Assembly: GCA_016189905.1 (NCBI GenBank)
Contig: JACPRP010000001.1
Location: 62,001 to 126,000, forward strand
Length of the DNA stretch: 64,000 nt
Source: Chloroflexota bacterium
Lineage (GTDB): Bacteria; Chloroflexota; UBA6077; FW602-bin22; JACPRP01
Direction: 5' to 3'
Positions within the stretch are counted from its first letter, which is position 1, and each line of letters begins with the position of its first letter. Position numbers and translations under genes: made by a program. Positions 1 through 7,573 of the stretch are shown one piece after another. The notes below the pieces were generated by a model. That model saw only the letters and a program-made list of their open reading frames with translations. It did not search any database and was not told the DNA's origin.

Positions 1-567
1 GTGGGCCGTCCACAGATAGCCTTCGTACTCGTCGAGACGGAAGAAAGCCGAGATGTCCTCCGGATAGCCAACGCCTTTGAAGACGCCCATATTCTTGCCA
101 CTGGAGAAAACGCATGCGGCAGAAAAAGTGGTGTTGATCTGCATGATCTTCTGTACGACCAAGTCGTCCTCCGTCAAGTCCCCTGGCCGCCGGTCGTTCA
201 GGCTCACGAAGTATCGCCAGACGACAGGAGGGTTCACGATGCCGCGCGCCGGCCGCGTAGGGACCTCTTCGGCATAGGCAATGTGAAAGCTATCGCGCAG
301 GAAGGCCTCCACGTCGCGCCGCGTCAAGCTGTCCTCGAACATTATGTGAAGAGCGTATTTGTCGGCGTGCTCAGGATAGATTCCGTAAACGCCGAAACCA
401 CCGCCAAGACCGTTGCCGCGGTCGTGCATATTGGCGATAGCCCTAGTGACATCGGCGCCGGAGAACCTGCGTCCCGACGTGTCCATCATGCCGAAAATGG
501 AGCATGCGGCGATCACCTTGTCATCGCCGTAGGGATTGTACGGATTAGCCATCGTTTTGCTCTGCAT
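1..567 (-). CDS. Glutamine amidotransferase domain protein of split glutamate synthase (3' end cut by window edge)
   Basis: This frame is open from an ATG to the left edge and is absent from the ORF track, probably because no stop is reached. The reverse-strand translation gives an N-terminal ACSIFGMMD segment, in which Cys22 would become the N-terminal nucleophile of a class-II amidotransferase after propeptide removal. It is followed by RGNGLGGGFGVYGIYP, typical of the stand-alone GltB1-type domains of archaeal and deep-branching bacterial glutamate synthases. The predicted role is to release ammonia from glutamine for the FMN domain encoded nearby. A GGAGGG ribosome site lies 6 bases before the ATG. 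It follows the oxidoreductase gene by 24 bases in the same operon. The forward 194-aa ORF here is a shadow. The identity is firm at family level; the C-terminus is not visible. Confidence 0.85.
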   Translation of the reverse strand, partial: MQSKTMANPYNPYGDDKVIAACSIFGMMDTSGRRFSGADVTRAIANMHDRGNGLGGGFGVYGIYPEHADKYALHIMFEDSLTRRDVEAFLRDSFHIAYAEEVPTRPARGIVNPPVVWRYFVSLNDRRPGDLTEDDLVVQKIMQINTTFSAACVFSSGKNMGVFKGVGYPEDISAFFRLDEYEGYLWTAH

Positions 568-591
568 TTCCAACCCTCCGTATGAAGGCAT

Positions 592-1923
592 CTAATCGAC
601 GGCCAGCGCCCTGGCCTTTTCCTGCGGCGCCGCACCAGCGGAAGGCTGTGGCCTCGGGCCAAGCCGCGCCTTGCGTAGCGCTTTTGGCAGGGAAGTGAGA
701 TCGAAATCGTCGGCGATGAGATATTGCTTGAAGCCGCCGACATCCACCTTATCCCGCATCAGTCCACTGAGGATACCCGATTTCTCGATATCGTTGACGA
801 AGGTGAAGCCCATTATCACGTCGTCGCGGAGGATAACTTTCTTGTACACGCCTTCCTCGAGCCTGCGCTCGGTCAGCACCTCGTAGCCCTGCTGCCCATC
901 GGGCATCACCAGGCCGGCTGAAACGATGGCCAGACCGAAGTAGTTGAGGGAGTTCATGCCGGTGCCGCCGGGGTATATGGCGCTCCGCCCCGTCATGTTG
1001 TATCCGGCTATCCTGCCGCCGAGGTAAGCGTTGGGCCAGATCGGCGTCAGCCGATTGATGTCGAGCACATAGTCGTAAGCCTCGGCAACGTCACCACAGG
1101 CGTAGACATTCGGAGCGCTGGTAGCCATGTGGCGGTCGACCACGATACCGCGATTGCGCTGGATGGCGCTGTTGACGACAGCATCGACTCGCGGCACGAC
1201 GCCGATGGCGACCACGACGAGGTCGCACGGCAGCTCGTCCCCATTGGCGAGAACCGCGCTGTGAACCCCCGGGGCCCCGCCTGGCTTGCCGGTGATCTGG
1301 GTCACGGTGCTGTTCGCCATTATGGTGACGCCGGCGCGACGGACGGCCTCTTCCGCGATGCGCGAGCCCTCCTCGTCGAGGATGACGTTCAGAATACGAT
1401 CCTTCAGCTCGACCACGGTGACGACAATGCCCCGCTTGGTCAGCGCCTCGGTGACGCTGATGCCGATAAGGCCACCGCCGATCACGACCGCCCTGCGCAC
1501 CCCAGCTAGCCTACTGGCCATGCGCTCCGCGTCGCCTAACGTCGTAAAAGTGTATACTCCATGCCTATCCGAACCCTCCATTTTGGGGACGAAAGGGACG
1601 CCTCCCGTGGCGACCAGCAGCCTGCCGTATTCGATCTTCTCGCCATCGCTCAAGGTGACAAACGACCCATCGACGTCGACGCCGACAACTTTCTTGCCGA
1701 GAATCGCCTCGACCGCGTTCTCATGGTAGAAATCACGCGATCGATAGAGCATTCTCTCGAGCGAGGTTTCACCCGCGAGATACTCCGAGATAAGGGGGCG
1801 GGAATACGCCGGATAGGGCTCGTCGGAGATGATGGCGAGAGAGCCTTCTTTGTCAACTTCGCGAATCGCCTCCACGGCGCCGATGCCACCCGCAGAATTG
1901 CCGATAATGACGTACTCAGGCAT
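592..1923 (-). CDS. FAD/NAD(P)-dependent oxidoreductase, likely electron-input subunit of glutamate synthase
   Basis: About 443 aa. The N-terminal FAD Rossmann motif is GNSAGGIGAVEAI and the second nucleotide-binding motif is VVIGGGLIGISV. A NVYACGDVAEA segment closes the FAD fold, as in rubredoxin/nitrite reductase-type pyridine nucleotide oxidoreductases. I start at MPEYVIIG because a GGAGGAGG ribosome site precedes it and this ATG overlaps the stop of the ferredoxin gene, implying translational coupling; the longer ORF start is in ferredoxin coding sequence. From context (ferredoxin before, amidotransferase after, FMN synthase domain nearby) it probably passes electrons from NAD(P)H or a ferredoxin to glutamate synthase, replacing the usual GltD. 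The substrate is inferred. The tail is Ala/Pro-rich and probably unstructured. Confidence 0.82.
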   Translation of the reverse strand: MPEYVIIGNSAGGIGAVEAIREVDKEGSLAIISDEPYPAYSRPLISEYLAGETSLERMLYRSRDFYHENAVEAILGKKVVGVDVDGSFVTLSDGEKIEYGRLLVATGGVPFVPKMEGSDRHGVYTFTTLGDAERMASRLAGVRRAVVIGGGLIGISVTEALTKRGIVVTVVELKDRILNVILDEEGSRIAEEAVRRAGVTIMANSTVTQITGKPGGAPGVHSAVLANGDELPCDLVVVAIGVVPRVDAVVNSAIQRNRGIVVDRHMATSAPNVYACGDVAEAYDYVLDINRLTPIWPNAYLGGRIAGYNMTGRSAIYPGGTGMNSLNYFGLAIVSAGLVMPDGQQGYEVLTERRLEEGVYKKVILRDDVIMGFTFVNDIEKSGILSGLMRDKVDVGGFKQYLIADDFDLTSLPKALRKARLGPRPQPSAGAAPQEKARALAVD

Positions 1924-2368
1924 AGCTCGCCTCCTCCGCGTAAACAAGCGCCTCGTTAGGGCAGGCGGCCACACAGGCTGGCGTGCTGCGCCCGGGGCAA
2001 AGATCGCACTTCGGCGCGATGCAGTGGTTGGCGACATCGCGCGTAAGGACGCCGAACGGACAGACCATCACGCACGTCCAGCACCCCACGCACCTTTCAG
2101 GATCGTGGTGCACGACGCCACCGTCCGGCTTTCGGTGCATCGCTCCGGTGAGGCAAGAATAAACGCAATACGGCTCGGGACAATGTCGGCACTGGACGGC
2201 AAAAGAAAGAGGTCCGTCTTCCCGAACGCGAACCCGCGGAACTGGACGGGGCGATTCCCTCTTGAAAGCCTTGAGGATATCCTTGGAGCGCGAGTGCTCG
2301 ACTACGCAGTGGACCTCACAGAGCCGGCATCCGATACAAACATCTTCCTTCGGATAGATTCTCTTCAT
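1916..2368 (-). CDS. Four-cluster [4Fe-4S] ferredoxin (HycB/CooF-like) of the glutamate synthase operon
   Basis: 150 aa with 16 cysteines in four groups (CIGCRLCEVHC, CRHCPEPYCVYSC, CVGCWTCVMVC, CDLCPGRSTPACVAAC), the layout of the polyferredoxins that accompany oxidoreductases (HycB, CooF, DmsB families). It should relay electrons between the flavoprotein that overlaps its 3' end and the FMN glutamate synthase domain. The ORF track starts 43 codons too early. ATG of MKRIYPKED is preferred because it follows a GGAG site and because the promoter and operator found upstream lie inside the longer ORF. It is the first gene of its transcript, with a leader of about 100 bases. CooF-like similarity makes a link to the cooS gene 17 kb away conceivable, but the neighbourhood argues for glutamate synthase. 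Confidence 0.85.
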   Translation of the reverse strand: MKRIYPKEDVCIGCRLCEVHCVVEHSRSKDILKAFKRESPRPVPRVRVREDGPLSFAVQCRHCPEPYCVYSCLTGAMHRKPDGGVVHHDPERCVGCWTCVMVCPFGVLTRDVANHCIAPKCDLCPGRSTPACVAACPNEALVYAEEASYA

Positions 2369-2459
2369 CGGAAACTCCGTTGACGCGAGATAGGAACAAA
2401 GCTGAAGCGCTCTGTCCCGTTGAGGCGAATGCTGCACGGCTCGCGTGCATGACCCCAAC

Positions 2460-2479
2460 GTCGGTAACCGTTTGCCGAC
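2460..2479. promoter_or_regulatory. Operator palindrome (proposed NrpR-like site) of the ferredoxin operon
   Basis: GTCGGTAACCGTTTGCCGAC is a 20-base imperfect palindrome (16 of 20 positions symmetric). It begins directly after the -10 box of the ferredoxin promoter, where a bound protein would block transcription start. The core GGyAACCGTTTGCC is repeated at the promoter of the NrpR-like gene in the same position. That this is the NrpR-like binding site is an inference. Confidence 0.65.
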
Positions 2480-2508
2480 ATTGTAAGCGATAAGCAAGCA
2501 TTTGTCAA
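2480..2508 (-). promoter_or_regulatory. Sigma-70 promoter of ferredoxin-oxidoreductase-amidotransferase operon
   Basis: On the minus strand the sequence reads TTGACA, 17-base spacer, TACAAT. The predicted start falls inside the operator palindrome. The promoter lies downstream of the terminator that ends the gltB2 transcript, so this operon is transcribed separately. Confidence 0.75.
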
Positions 2509-2606
2509 CTGTTACCAGGCTGTTTGTTCAAAACTCCCAAACAATCTGGACATCTGTTGCTGGGGATGGCGGGTCGCAATGTGGGGCGTTTGCGTCGACC
2601 GCGGGT

Positions 2607-2640
2607 GCAAAAGCGGCGAGGTATAATTGCCTCGCCGCTT
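2607..2640 (-). terminator. Intrinsic terminator after the FMN glutamate synthase gene
   Basis: An 11-bp perfect stem (AAGCGGCGAGG / CCTCGCCGCTT) with an 8-base loop; on the minus strand the stem runs into TTTTGC. It lies 47 bases after the gltB2 stop and before the next promoter. Confidence 0.75.
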
Positions 2641-2686
2641 GCGTGTTCTCTCTTTACTTGATGATAGGTCCCAGTTGTTTGAAGCC

Positions 2687-4276
2687 CTACACCCTCACGG
2701 CAACGCCGTTGAGGATGCGGTCGATCTCGAGGGTATCCGATTCCATAACGTAGGGGATTCCGGTGACGTCGGCGCATTCGCGGGTGAGCGAGATGAGGTC
2801 GTCGCGGGTGAGGTGCTTCAACGCGAACTTCCTCGCGCCGGCCATCAGTTGCTGCAGGCCGGCTCCCAATCGGTCGCAGAAGGTGTACATGCCGATCGCG
2901 GCCGCCGGGATTCTCTCGTAGTCTTTGCCGTATTTTTCGCGCAGCGCAGCCGCGCCGACGAAGATCTGCTCGACGGTGCTGCCATATTTGGCGACGTCTT
3001 TCGGCAGCTTGCCTTCCACCATCCAATGAGCGATGTTCTTCCCGATCATTGCGGGAATCATCGTGGCGCGTCCCATGCAGACGGCTTTCACGTACGGTGC
3101 ACCCAGCGCGATCGCCTTGAAAATATGATCTTCGAGGGAGAAGCCGCCGGCCATCGCGATATCCGGAACGTAAGCGCCTTGCTCTTCGAGCCGCTTCGCG
3201 AAGCTATATACCATCGCTTCGAGGTAGATCGTTGGCACGCCCCATTCGTTCATCATGCGCCAGGGGCTCATGCCTGTACCGCCGCCGGCGCCGTCGATGG
3301 TGAGCAGGTCGATCTTGGCCGCCGAGGCAAACTTGATCGCGCGTGCCAGATCAGCCGGCCGGTAAGCGCCAGTTTTCAGCGTGACATATTTTGCGCCGAG
3401 CCGACGGAGACGCTCAACTTCCTGGTAGAACTCATCCTCGCCAACCATGCCCAGGCGCGAGTGGCGCTCGAACTCTTTGAACGCGCCCGCCTTGAAGGCC
3501 TGCTGGACCACCGGGTCCTCGGGATCGGGCAGAACGATGTAACCGCGGCTTTTCAACTGCAGCGCACGCTCGAGGCTGGGTAGCTTTACCTCACCGCCGA
3601 TATCCTTCGCGCCCTGGCCCCATTTTGGCTCGATTGCCTCGACGCCAAGGTCGATGGCGTATTCTGGCACGCCGAGACGGCCATCCTCCACGTTGTACTG
3701 TACGATGATGGTGCCGTAGCCGTTATACCAGTCTTTGTAGCTTTTCACGCGGCGCTCGAGCTCTGGCGACCTCACCACTCGCCCGTTGCGAATCTCCGAT
3801 TGCGGGTCCATCCCGCAGACGTTCTCACCGACGACGACCGAGATGCCGCTGATGGCCGCCCCTGCCGCCATGCCCTCCCAGTTCCTGCGCGCGATCTCCG
3901 TCGAGCCGAGCGCGCCCGTGAAGATCGGCAGCTTCTGCCTGACTTTGTTGGTGTAGCCAAACTCGGTTTCGATGCCGACCGCGGGGAAAATGGCGCTGTC
4001 GGAATCGGCATCAGCCCCGATGGCGCCCACGCAGGTGCCCATAATGTTGAGGTGAGAGTAATCCACGGGGTAGTCTTTTACCGCGCCGGCCGTGATCTTG
4101 CCGAACTGCTCGGGATAGAGAACCTCTCTACCACGAAAAGACGACTTGGCTACCTCGCAGGTGCCCGGGCAGCCATCGAGACAGGTGGCGCAGAGACCCG
4201 AATACGGCGCAACATCAGGGATCCGGTTCCGCGTGCCAGTCACGCCACTGGCGTTGATCCTGTTGCTTAAGCTCAC
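2687..4276 (-). CDS. FMN-binding glutamate synthase central domain protein (GltB2 type)
   Basis: About 529 aa. The N-terminus carries CATCLDGCPGTC (Cys29, 32, 36, 40), a short cluster-binding motif. It is followed by the glutamate synthase TIM barrel with TIDGAGGGTGMSPWRMMNEWG, the FMN and 2-oxoglutarate site signature. It would convert 2-oxoglutarate plus ammonia to glutamate. The amidotransferase, ferredoxin and flavoprotein are separate neighbouring genes, and the GXGXG domain is not in the window. I use the GTG start (MSLSNRIN) because GGGAGGAAG sits 6 bases upstream; the ATG 24 bases earlier lacks a site. It follows the NrpR-like gene by about 140 bases containing a 7-bp hairpin, and no good promoter is visible there, so cotranscription is likely. 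Confidence 0.9.
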   Translation of the reverse strand: MSLSNRINASGVTGTRNRIPDVAPYSGLCATCLDGCPGTCEVAKSSFRGREVLYPEQFGKITAGAVKDYPVDYSHLNIMGTCVGAIGADADSDSAIFPAVGIETEFGYTNKVRQKLPIFTGALGSTEIARRNWEGMAAGAAISGISVVVGENVCGMDPQSEIRNGRVVRSPELERRVKSYKDWYNGYGTIIVQYNVEDGRLGVPEYAIDLGVEAIEPKWGQGAKDIGGEVKLPSLERALQLKSRGYIVLPDPEDPVVQQAFKAGAFKEFERHSRLGMVGEDEFYQEVERLRRLGAKYVTLKTGAYRPADLARAIKFASAAKIDLLTIDGAGGGTGMSPWRMMNEWGVPTIYLEAMVYSFAKRLEEQGAYVPDIAMAGGFSLEDHIFKAIALGAPYVKAVCMGRATMIPAMIGKNIAHWMVEGKLPKDVAKYGSTVEQIFVGAAALREKYGKDYERIPAAAIGMYTFCDRLGAGLQQLMAGARKFALKHLTRDDLISLTRECADVTGIPYVMESDTLEIDRILNGVAVRV

Positions 4277-4340
4277 TGATCTTCCTCCCTTGGGATTCAT
4301 TCAACTATCCTCGGCCCAAAACGTTCGCATCTATAGCAAC

Positions 4341-4360
4341 GGCTTCGCCCTACCGAAGCC
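4341..4360. repeat. Short hairpin between NrpR-like gene and gltB2
   Basis: GGCTTCG / CGAAGCC form a perfect 7-bp stem with a 6-base loop. There is no T-run on either side, so it is not a convincing terminator. It may be an RNA processing or stability element in a bicistronic message. Confidence 0.4.
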
Positions 4361-4419
4361 AGAGCTACCCATTCAGCGCAGTGGCGCGAGGCGACGCGGA
4401 CAGAGAGCGTTATCTCATC

Positions 4420-5406
4420 TCAAAGCTCCCCAAAACTGCGTAACGCCTCGAAATCGTACATCGTGCTCATCGCCCTGTTTTCGCAAACGATTCCCGCTTC
4501 GTCGGCCGCCGCCAAAGGATTCAGCCCGCCGATGATAACAATCCCTACCCGATTAACGCCCACCGGCACGTCCAGCAGTTCGCCGCCCGGCTTGCCCACC
4601 GTGATCAGGCCGCGCAGCCCTATCTGATTGATCTTGTCGAGCATTGACTCTACGGCCGGCTGGCAAATCGCCGGGATTTCGCGGAAGCTGGCGAGAATCT
4701 TCCCTTCGCCAACCTTGGCGGCCTCACGAACGCTCGTCATTTTGCTACGAATGAAAATTTCCAGTGGATCCAACGAGGAGCCAGAATAGCTTATCAACTC
4801 CGTGAACCGCGAGGGCTTGTAGTCCTTAACCTGCAAGATGCCCCCAAACCGCGACTCGACGGGAACGCCGGCCCGCAGAAGAATTCCGTTGATCGTCACG
4901 CTGCAAATCGTGCCAAACCCCACGTAGCCTTTCGGAATGAGAATGTCGCCGAGCTTCTCCCCTTCCTCAGCCACCGCAACCAGGTCGCTGACGCAGTGCT
5001 GCGCCGCGAATACGTCGCGCATCACGGAGATCGCCTTTTTGAACCTGGCGGCGGGAAACAGGGTGGTGTTGAGGATGATCTGACCCTTGCGCGTAGCCAG
5101 ATCGAAGGTGGTGAGGTGAGACAGCGTGTCGATCTTGTTGATGATCAGGCCAACCTTGTCCGAGACCAACGCGTTCGACATCTCGTCGAGGCCCTTTTCG
5201 GTGATCACCCTTCCCTCCTTGCCGTTGTTCCGGGTGAGACCGCGCTCGTCGAGCAGTTGAAGATGATATCTAACTGCGCGCTCCGTGAGGTGGACGCCAT
5301 ACGGTTCCAACTGACGCGAGATCACCCTCGCTCCGAGCGGCTCACAAGCGCCGCTCAGAACCCTGAGTATGGCCAGCACTTTTCTCTCGACATCGTGATT
5401 AAGCAT
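4420..5406 (-). CDS. NrpR-like transcriptional repressor (winged helix plus NrpR/DUF128 domain)
   Basis: 328 aa. Residues 1 to about 70 form a winged helix (KVLAILRVLSGACEPLGARVISRQLE). The remainder is one NrpR domain with FGTICSVTINGILLRAGVPV and a repeated half, GLITVGKPGGELLDVPVGVNRVGIVIIGGLNP. In methanogens NrpR represses nitrogen assimilation genes and is released by 2-oxoglutarate. Its position as first gene before a glutamate synthase gene supports the same role here. Its own promoter and the ferredoxin promoter carry the same palindrome, suggesting autoregulation. Archaeal NrpR proteins usually carry two NrpR domains; this one appears to have a single set, so it probably acts as a homodimer or higher oligomer (inference). 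Confidence 0.85.
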   Translation of the reverse strand: MLNHDVERKVLAILRVLSGACEPLGARVISRQLEPYGVHLTERAVRYHLQLLDERGLTRNNGKEGRVITEKGLDEMSNALVSDKVGLIINKIDTLSHLTTFDLATRKGQIILNTTLFPAARFKKAISVMRDVFAAQHCVSDLVAVAEEGEKLGDILIPKGYVGFGTICSVTINGILLRAGVPVESRFGGILQVKDYKPSRFTELISYSGSSLDPLEIFIRSKMTSVREAAKVGEGKILASFREIPAICQPAVESMLDKINQIGLRGLITVGKPGGELLDVPVGVNRVGIVIIGGLNPLAAADEAGIVCENRAMSTMYDFEALRSFGEL

Positions 5407-5426
5407 CGACCACCTGCATCAACATC

Positions 5427-5440
5427 GGCAACCGTTTGCC
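5427..5440. promoter_or_regulatory. Operator palindrome (proposed NrpR-like site) at the repressor's own promoter
   Basis: GGCAACCGTTTGCC, 12 of 14 positions symmetric, located just after the -10 of the NrpR-like gene. It is nearly identical to the site at the ferredoxin promoter. A weaker partial copy (GCAACCGTTCC) lies between the -35 and -10. Confidence 0.65.
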
Positions 5441-5446
5441 TGCGGC

Positions 5447-5476
5447 ATTATACTGCGCAACCGTTCCATTTGTCAA
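5447..5476 (-). promoter_or_regulatory. Consensus sigma-70 promoter of the NrpR-like gene
   Basis: TTGACA, 18-base spacer, TATAAT on the minus strand: both hexamers match consensus exactly. The predicted leader is about 35 bases. Confidence 0.8.
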
Positions 5477-5592
5477 GTAAGCACAAATAAGCTTAGATAA
5501 CTTGCACAACAGAGTACGGTCATTTATGCAGAATGAACAACAGACGGACGATTTGTCAGTAGCTGTGCGCTATATCCACCGATCCCTCGGGT

Positions 5593-6936
5593 TTATGCCA
5601 TTGGACGCGGCAAATCGCCGTCAAGGCTGTTGATCACCAGGCCCGTCAGCGGCTTGGGGTGGAAATACGTAGACTTCGGCGGCATCTTATCTCCCGCGAG
5701 TGCTACAGCACGAACCTCCGCAACTCTCGGCGCATTCAAGAAGAATGAAAGCGTGTAGCTGCCGTTTCTAACAGACTGGATGGCTTGCCTCTCGTCGCGT
5801 AGGAACGATATCTTGTTTCCGTCGGCGACGCTCATATCGCTGATGCCCAGCACGTGCTCTATCACCACACACTGCAAAACGGCAACGTCGAGATCTTTCC
5901 AGGGACGACTTCGCTCCGTTGGCAGAATTCCCTCCAGATCGACATTCGCCTTCAAGTGAAGCAGGCTGAAAGCATCTGGCCTCAGACCTAGCGCACCGAA
6001 GATCGTGCCCGCGCCATTGTTCTTCGATAGCCCGTCGATCAGAGCGAAGGCATCCTCGTCCGAAACACTCGGGCGATGCTCGATGTCGAAATACTTCTGC
6101 AGCTCGTGCTCGACCGCCGCGCGGTCCAGATCCATCGATCTGACCAGCCGGTGGGTGGGCAACACGACCAGTCCCGAGTCTTCCAAATCCACGAGCAGCA
6201 TGAGGACGAAGTTGAACGCCTCGTCGCCCGTGAAGTCTGGATGCTTCTCCCGCATCTGGTCGCGGTAGCGCAAAGCGGTCTGATAGCGATGATGGCCATC
6301 AGCAATGTAGATTCGCGCCCCCAGCATCGACCAGTGAAGCTCGTGGAGATGCTGAACATCGTCGATGACCCAGAGGCGGTGATCTTCCCCATCCTCGTCG
6401 CGCAACTCGAACGTCGGACGATCCTCCGTCCGCGACCGCAGAAGGCGTGCGATCACTCCGGTCTCGTCCTCATAGAGCCCAAAGGCCGGGCTGAAATTGG
6501 CGTGGCAGGCGCGCATCAAATGAAGTCGATCGGCCAGGGGTTTTGCCAGCGTCTCCTCGTGAGGGAAGATCACTCCAGCGTCCCACTCTTCCAGCCTCAC
6601 GCAGGCGAGATAGCCACGCCGCACCTTCCGCTGCCCCCTGTGATCGAACTCTTGCTCGTACAGATAGATCGATGGCTGTGGGTCCCGCGAGAGAACGTGC
6701 GCCTCCTGCCAGCGCACAAAGATCTCCGCTGCCCGCGTATACTTGTTGTTCTCGGCATTATCGCCCTTCTGGTCCAGCCCAAGCTCCAGGCGAATGACAT
6801 TGTATTCACTCTTCTCGTAATATGCCTTTTGGGCCTGAGGCGAGATCGTGTCATAAGGCGGCGTAGTCACCAGCGATTGCTCGCCAACCTTGCTCAGATT
6901 ATAGCGCAAACCACGAAATGCACGAACGTCTGCCAC
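5593..6936 (-). CDS. DUF1015 family protein
   Basis: 447 aa, full length for DUF1015. Recognisable family segments are the N-terminal ALRYN-like FRGLRYN, TTPPYDTISP, IFPHEET near residue 130 and ADGHHRYQTALRYR near residue 220. The family is widespread in bacteria and archaea and often annotated as SerC-like or uncharacterised, with no settled reaction; the conserved His/Asp/Glu residues suggest an enzyme. The start is GTG with AAGGAG six bases upstream. It is cotranscribed with the unknown protein that ends 13 bases before it, from a promoter upstream of that gene. Confidence 0.8.
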   Translation of the reverse strand: MADVRAFRGLRYNLSKVGEQSLVTTPPYDTISPQAQKAYYEKSEYNVIRLELGLDQKGDNAENNKYTRAAEIFVRWQEAHVLSRDPQPSIYLYEQEFDHRGQRKVRRGYLACVRLEEWDAGVIFPHEETLAKPLADRLHLMRACHANFSPAFGLYEDETGVIARLLRSRTEDRPTFELRDEDGEDHRLWVIDDVQHLHELHWSMLGARIYIADGHHRYQTALRYRDQMREKHPDFTGDEAFNFVLMLLVDLEDSGLVVLPTHRLVRSMDLDRAAVEHELQKYFDIEHRPSVSDEDAFALIDGLSKNNGAGTIFGALGLRPDAFSLLHLKANVDLEGILPTERSRPWKDLDVAVLQCVVIEHVLGISDMSVADGNKISFLRDERQAIQSVRNGSYTLSFFLNAPRVAEVRAVALAGDKMPPKSTYFHPKPLTGLVINSLDGDLPRPMA

Positions 6937-6949
6937 GTAACTCTCCTTA

Positions 6950-7450
6950 CTACGACAATGGAGTCAGGATGATCTCGGCGCGCTGCTTCAGCTTATCGAT
7001 CATCTCTTCGGCAACAGCCACCAGGTCTCCCACGCTTGAAGCGAACCCCTTGCTCTTATTTCGGACGGCAACGATTTCGGCGACCTTCTCGGCGACACGT
7101 TCCACGCCGGCCAACAGAAAAGCGTCAATCAAACGGAGTAACACCACATCTTCTTCCCGCAGCCTCGCCCGGCTTCCCCAGGGACTGCCGCTGGGATCGA
7201 AACCTTTAATTGCATCGATCAGCGATTGCAGCGACATCACAGCCATGTCGACCTCGGCAAACCTGCGATCACGTCTGGCCAGGAGATCCACTCCAACCTC
7301 TGCCAGCCGATCCCGCTGCGCTACCAGGCCATTGGCCACCTGCTGCCGCAGCAACTTATCATCAGCCAAGCGACTATCCACGCGTGCGTATCCGTGGAAC
7401 CCGGGGAGCATTTCGGAGATTCTGTTCGCCGCTGTGCCGTCTTCAGCCAT
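6950..7450 (-). CDS. Hypothetical helical protein cotranscribed with the DUF1015 gene
   Basis: 166 aa, no family recognised. The sequence is largely predicted helix (LADDKLLRQQVANGLVAQRDRL, IDAFLLAGVERVAEKVAEIVAV) with many charged residues, no signal peptide and no membrane segment, so it is probably cytoplasmic. It is the first gene after a good promoter and is followed after 13 bases by the DUF1015 gene, so the two probably act together. Codon use and composition resemble the neighbours, which supports a real gene. Function cannot be assigned. Confidence 0.65.
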   Translation of the reverse strand: MAEDGTAANRISEMLPGFHGYARVDSRLADDKLLRQQVANGLVAQRDRLAEVGVDLLARRDRRFAEVDMAVMSLQSLIDAIKGFDPSGSPWGSRARLREEDVVLLRLIDAFLLAGVERVAEKVAEIVAVRNKSKGFASSVGDLVAVAEEMIDKLKQRAEIILTPLS

Positions 7451-7516
7451 CCGAATCTAACCTGCCTACCGTTCACCCGGTAACTAGCCACACGGCGAGC
7501 CACCGGGCCATCGACA

Positions 7517-7545
7517 ATTATAACGTGAGGGAAATTGGATGACAA
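7517..7545 (-). promoter_or_regulatory. Promoter of the hypothetical-DUF1015 operon
   Basis: TTGTCA, 17-base spacer, TATAAT on the minus strand, about 60 bases before the start codon, in the gap after valS. Confidence 0.65.
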
Positions 7546-7573
7546 GACTGGCAGGGCTACTTGGCTGAATTGG

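Noticed and set aside
1-585. Forward 194-aa ORF at left edge
   Set aside because: The opposite strand encodes a clear class-II amidotransferase domain with ribosome site; the forward frame has no recognisable motif.
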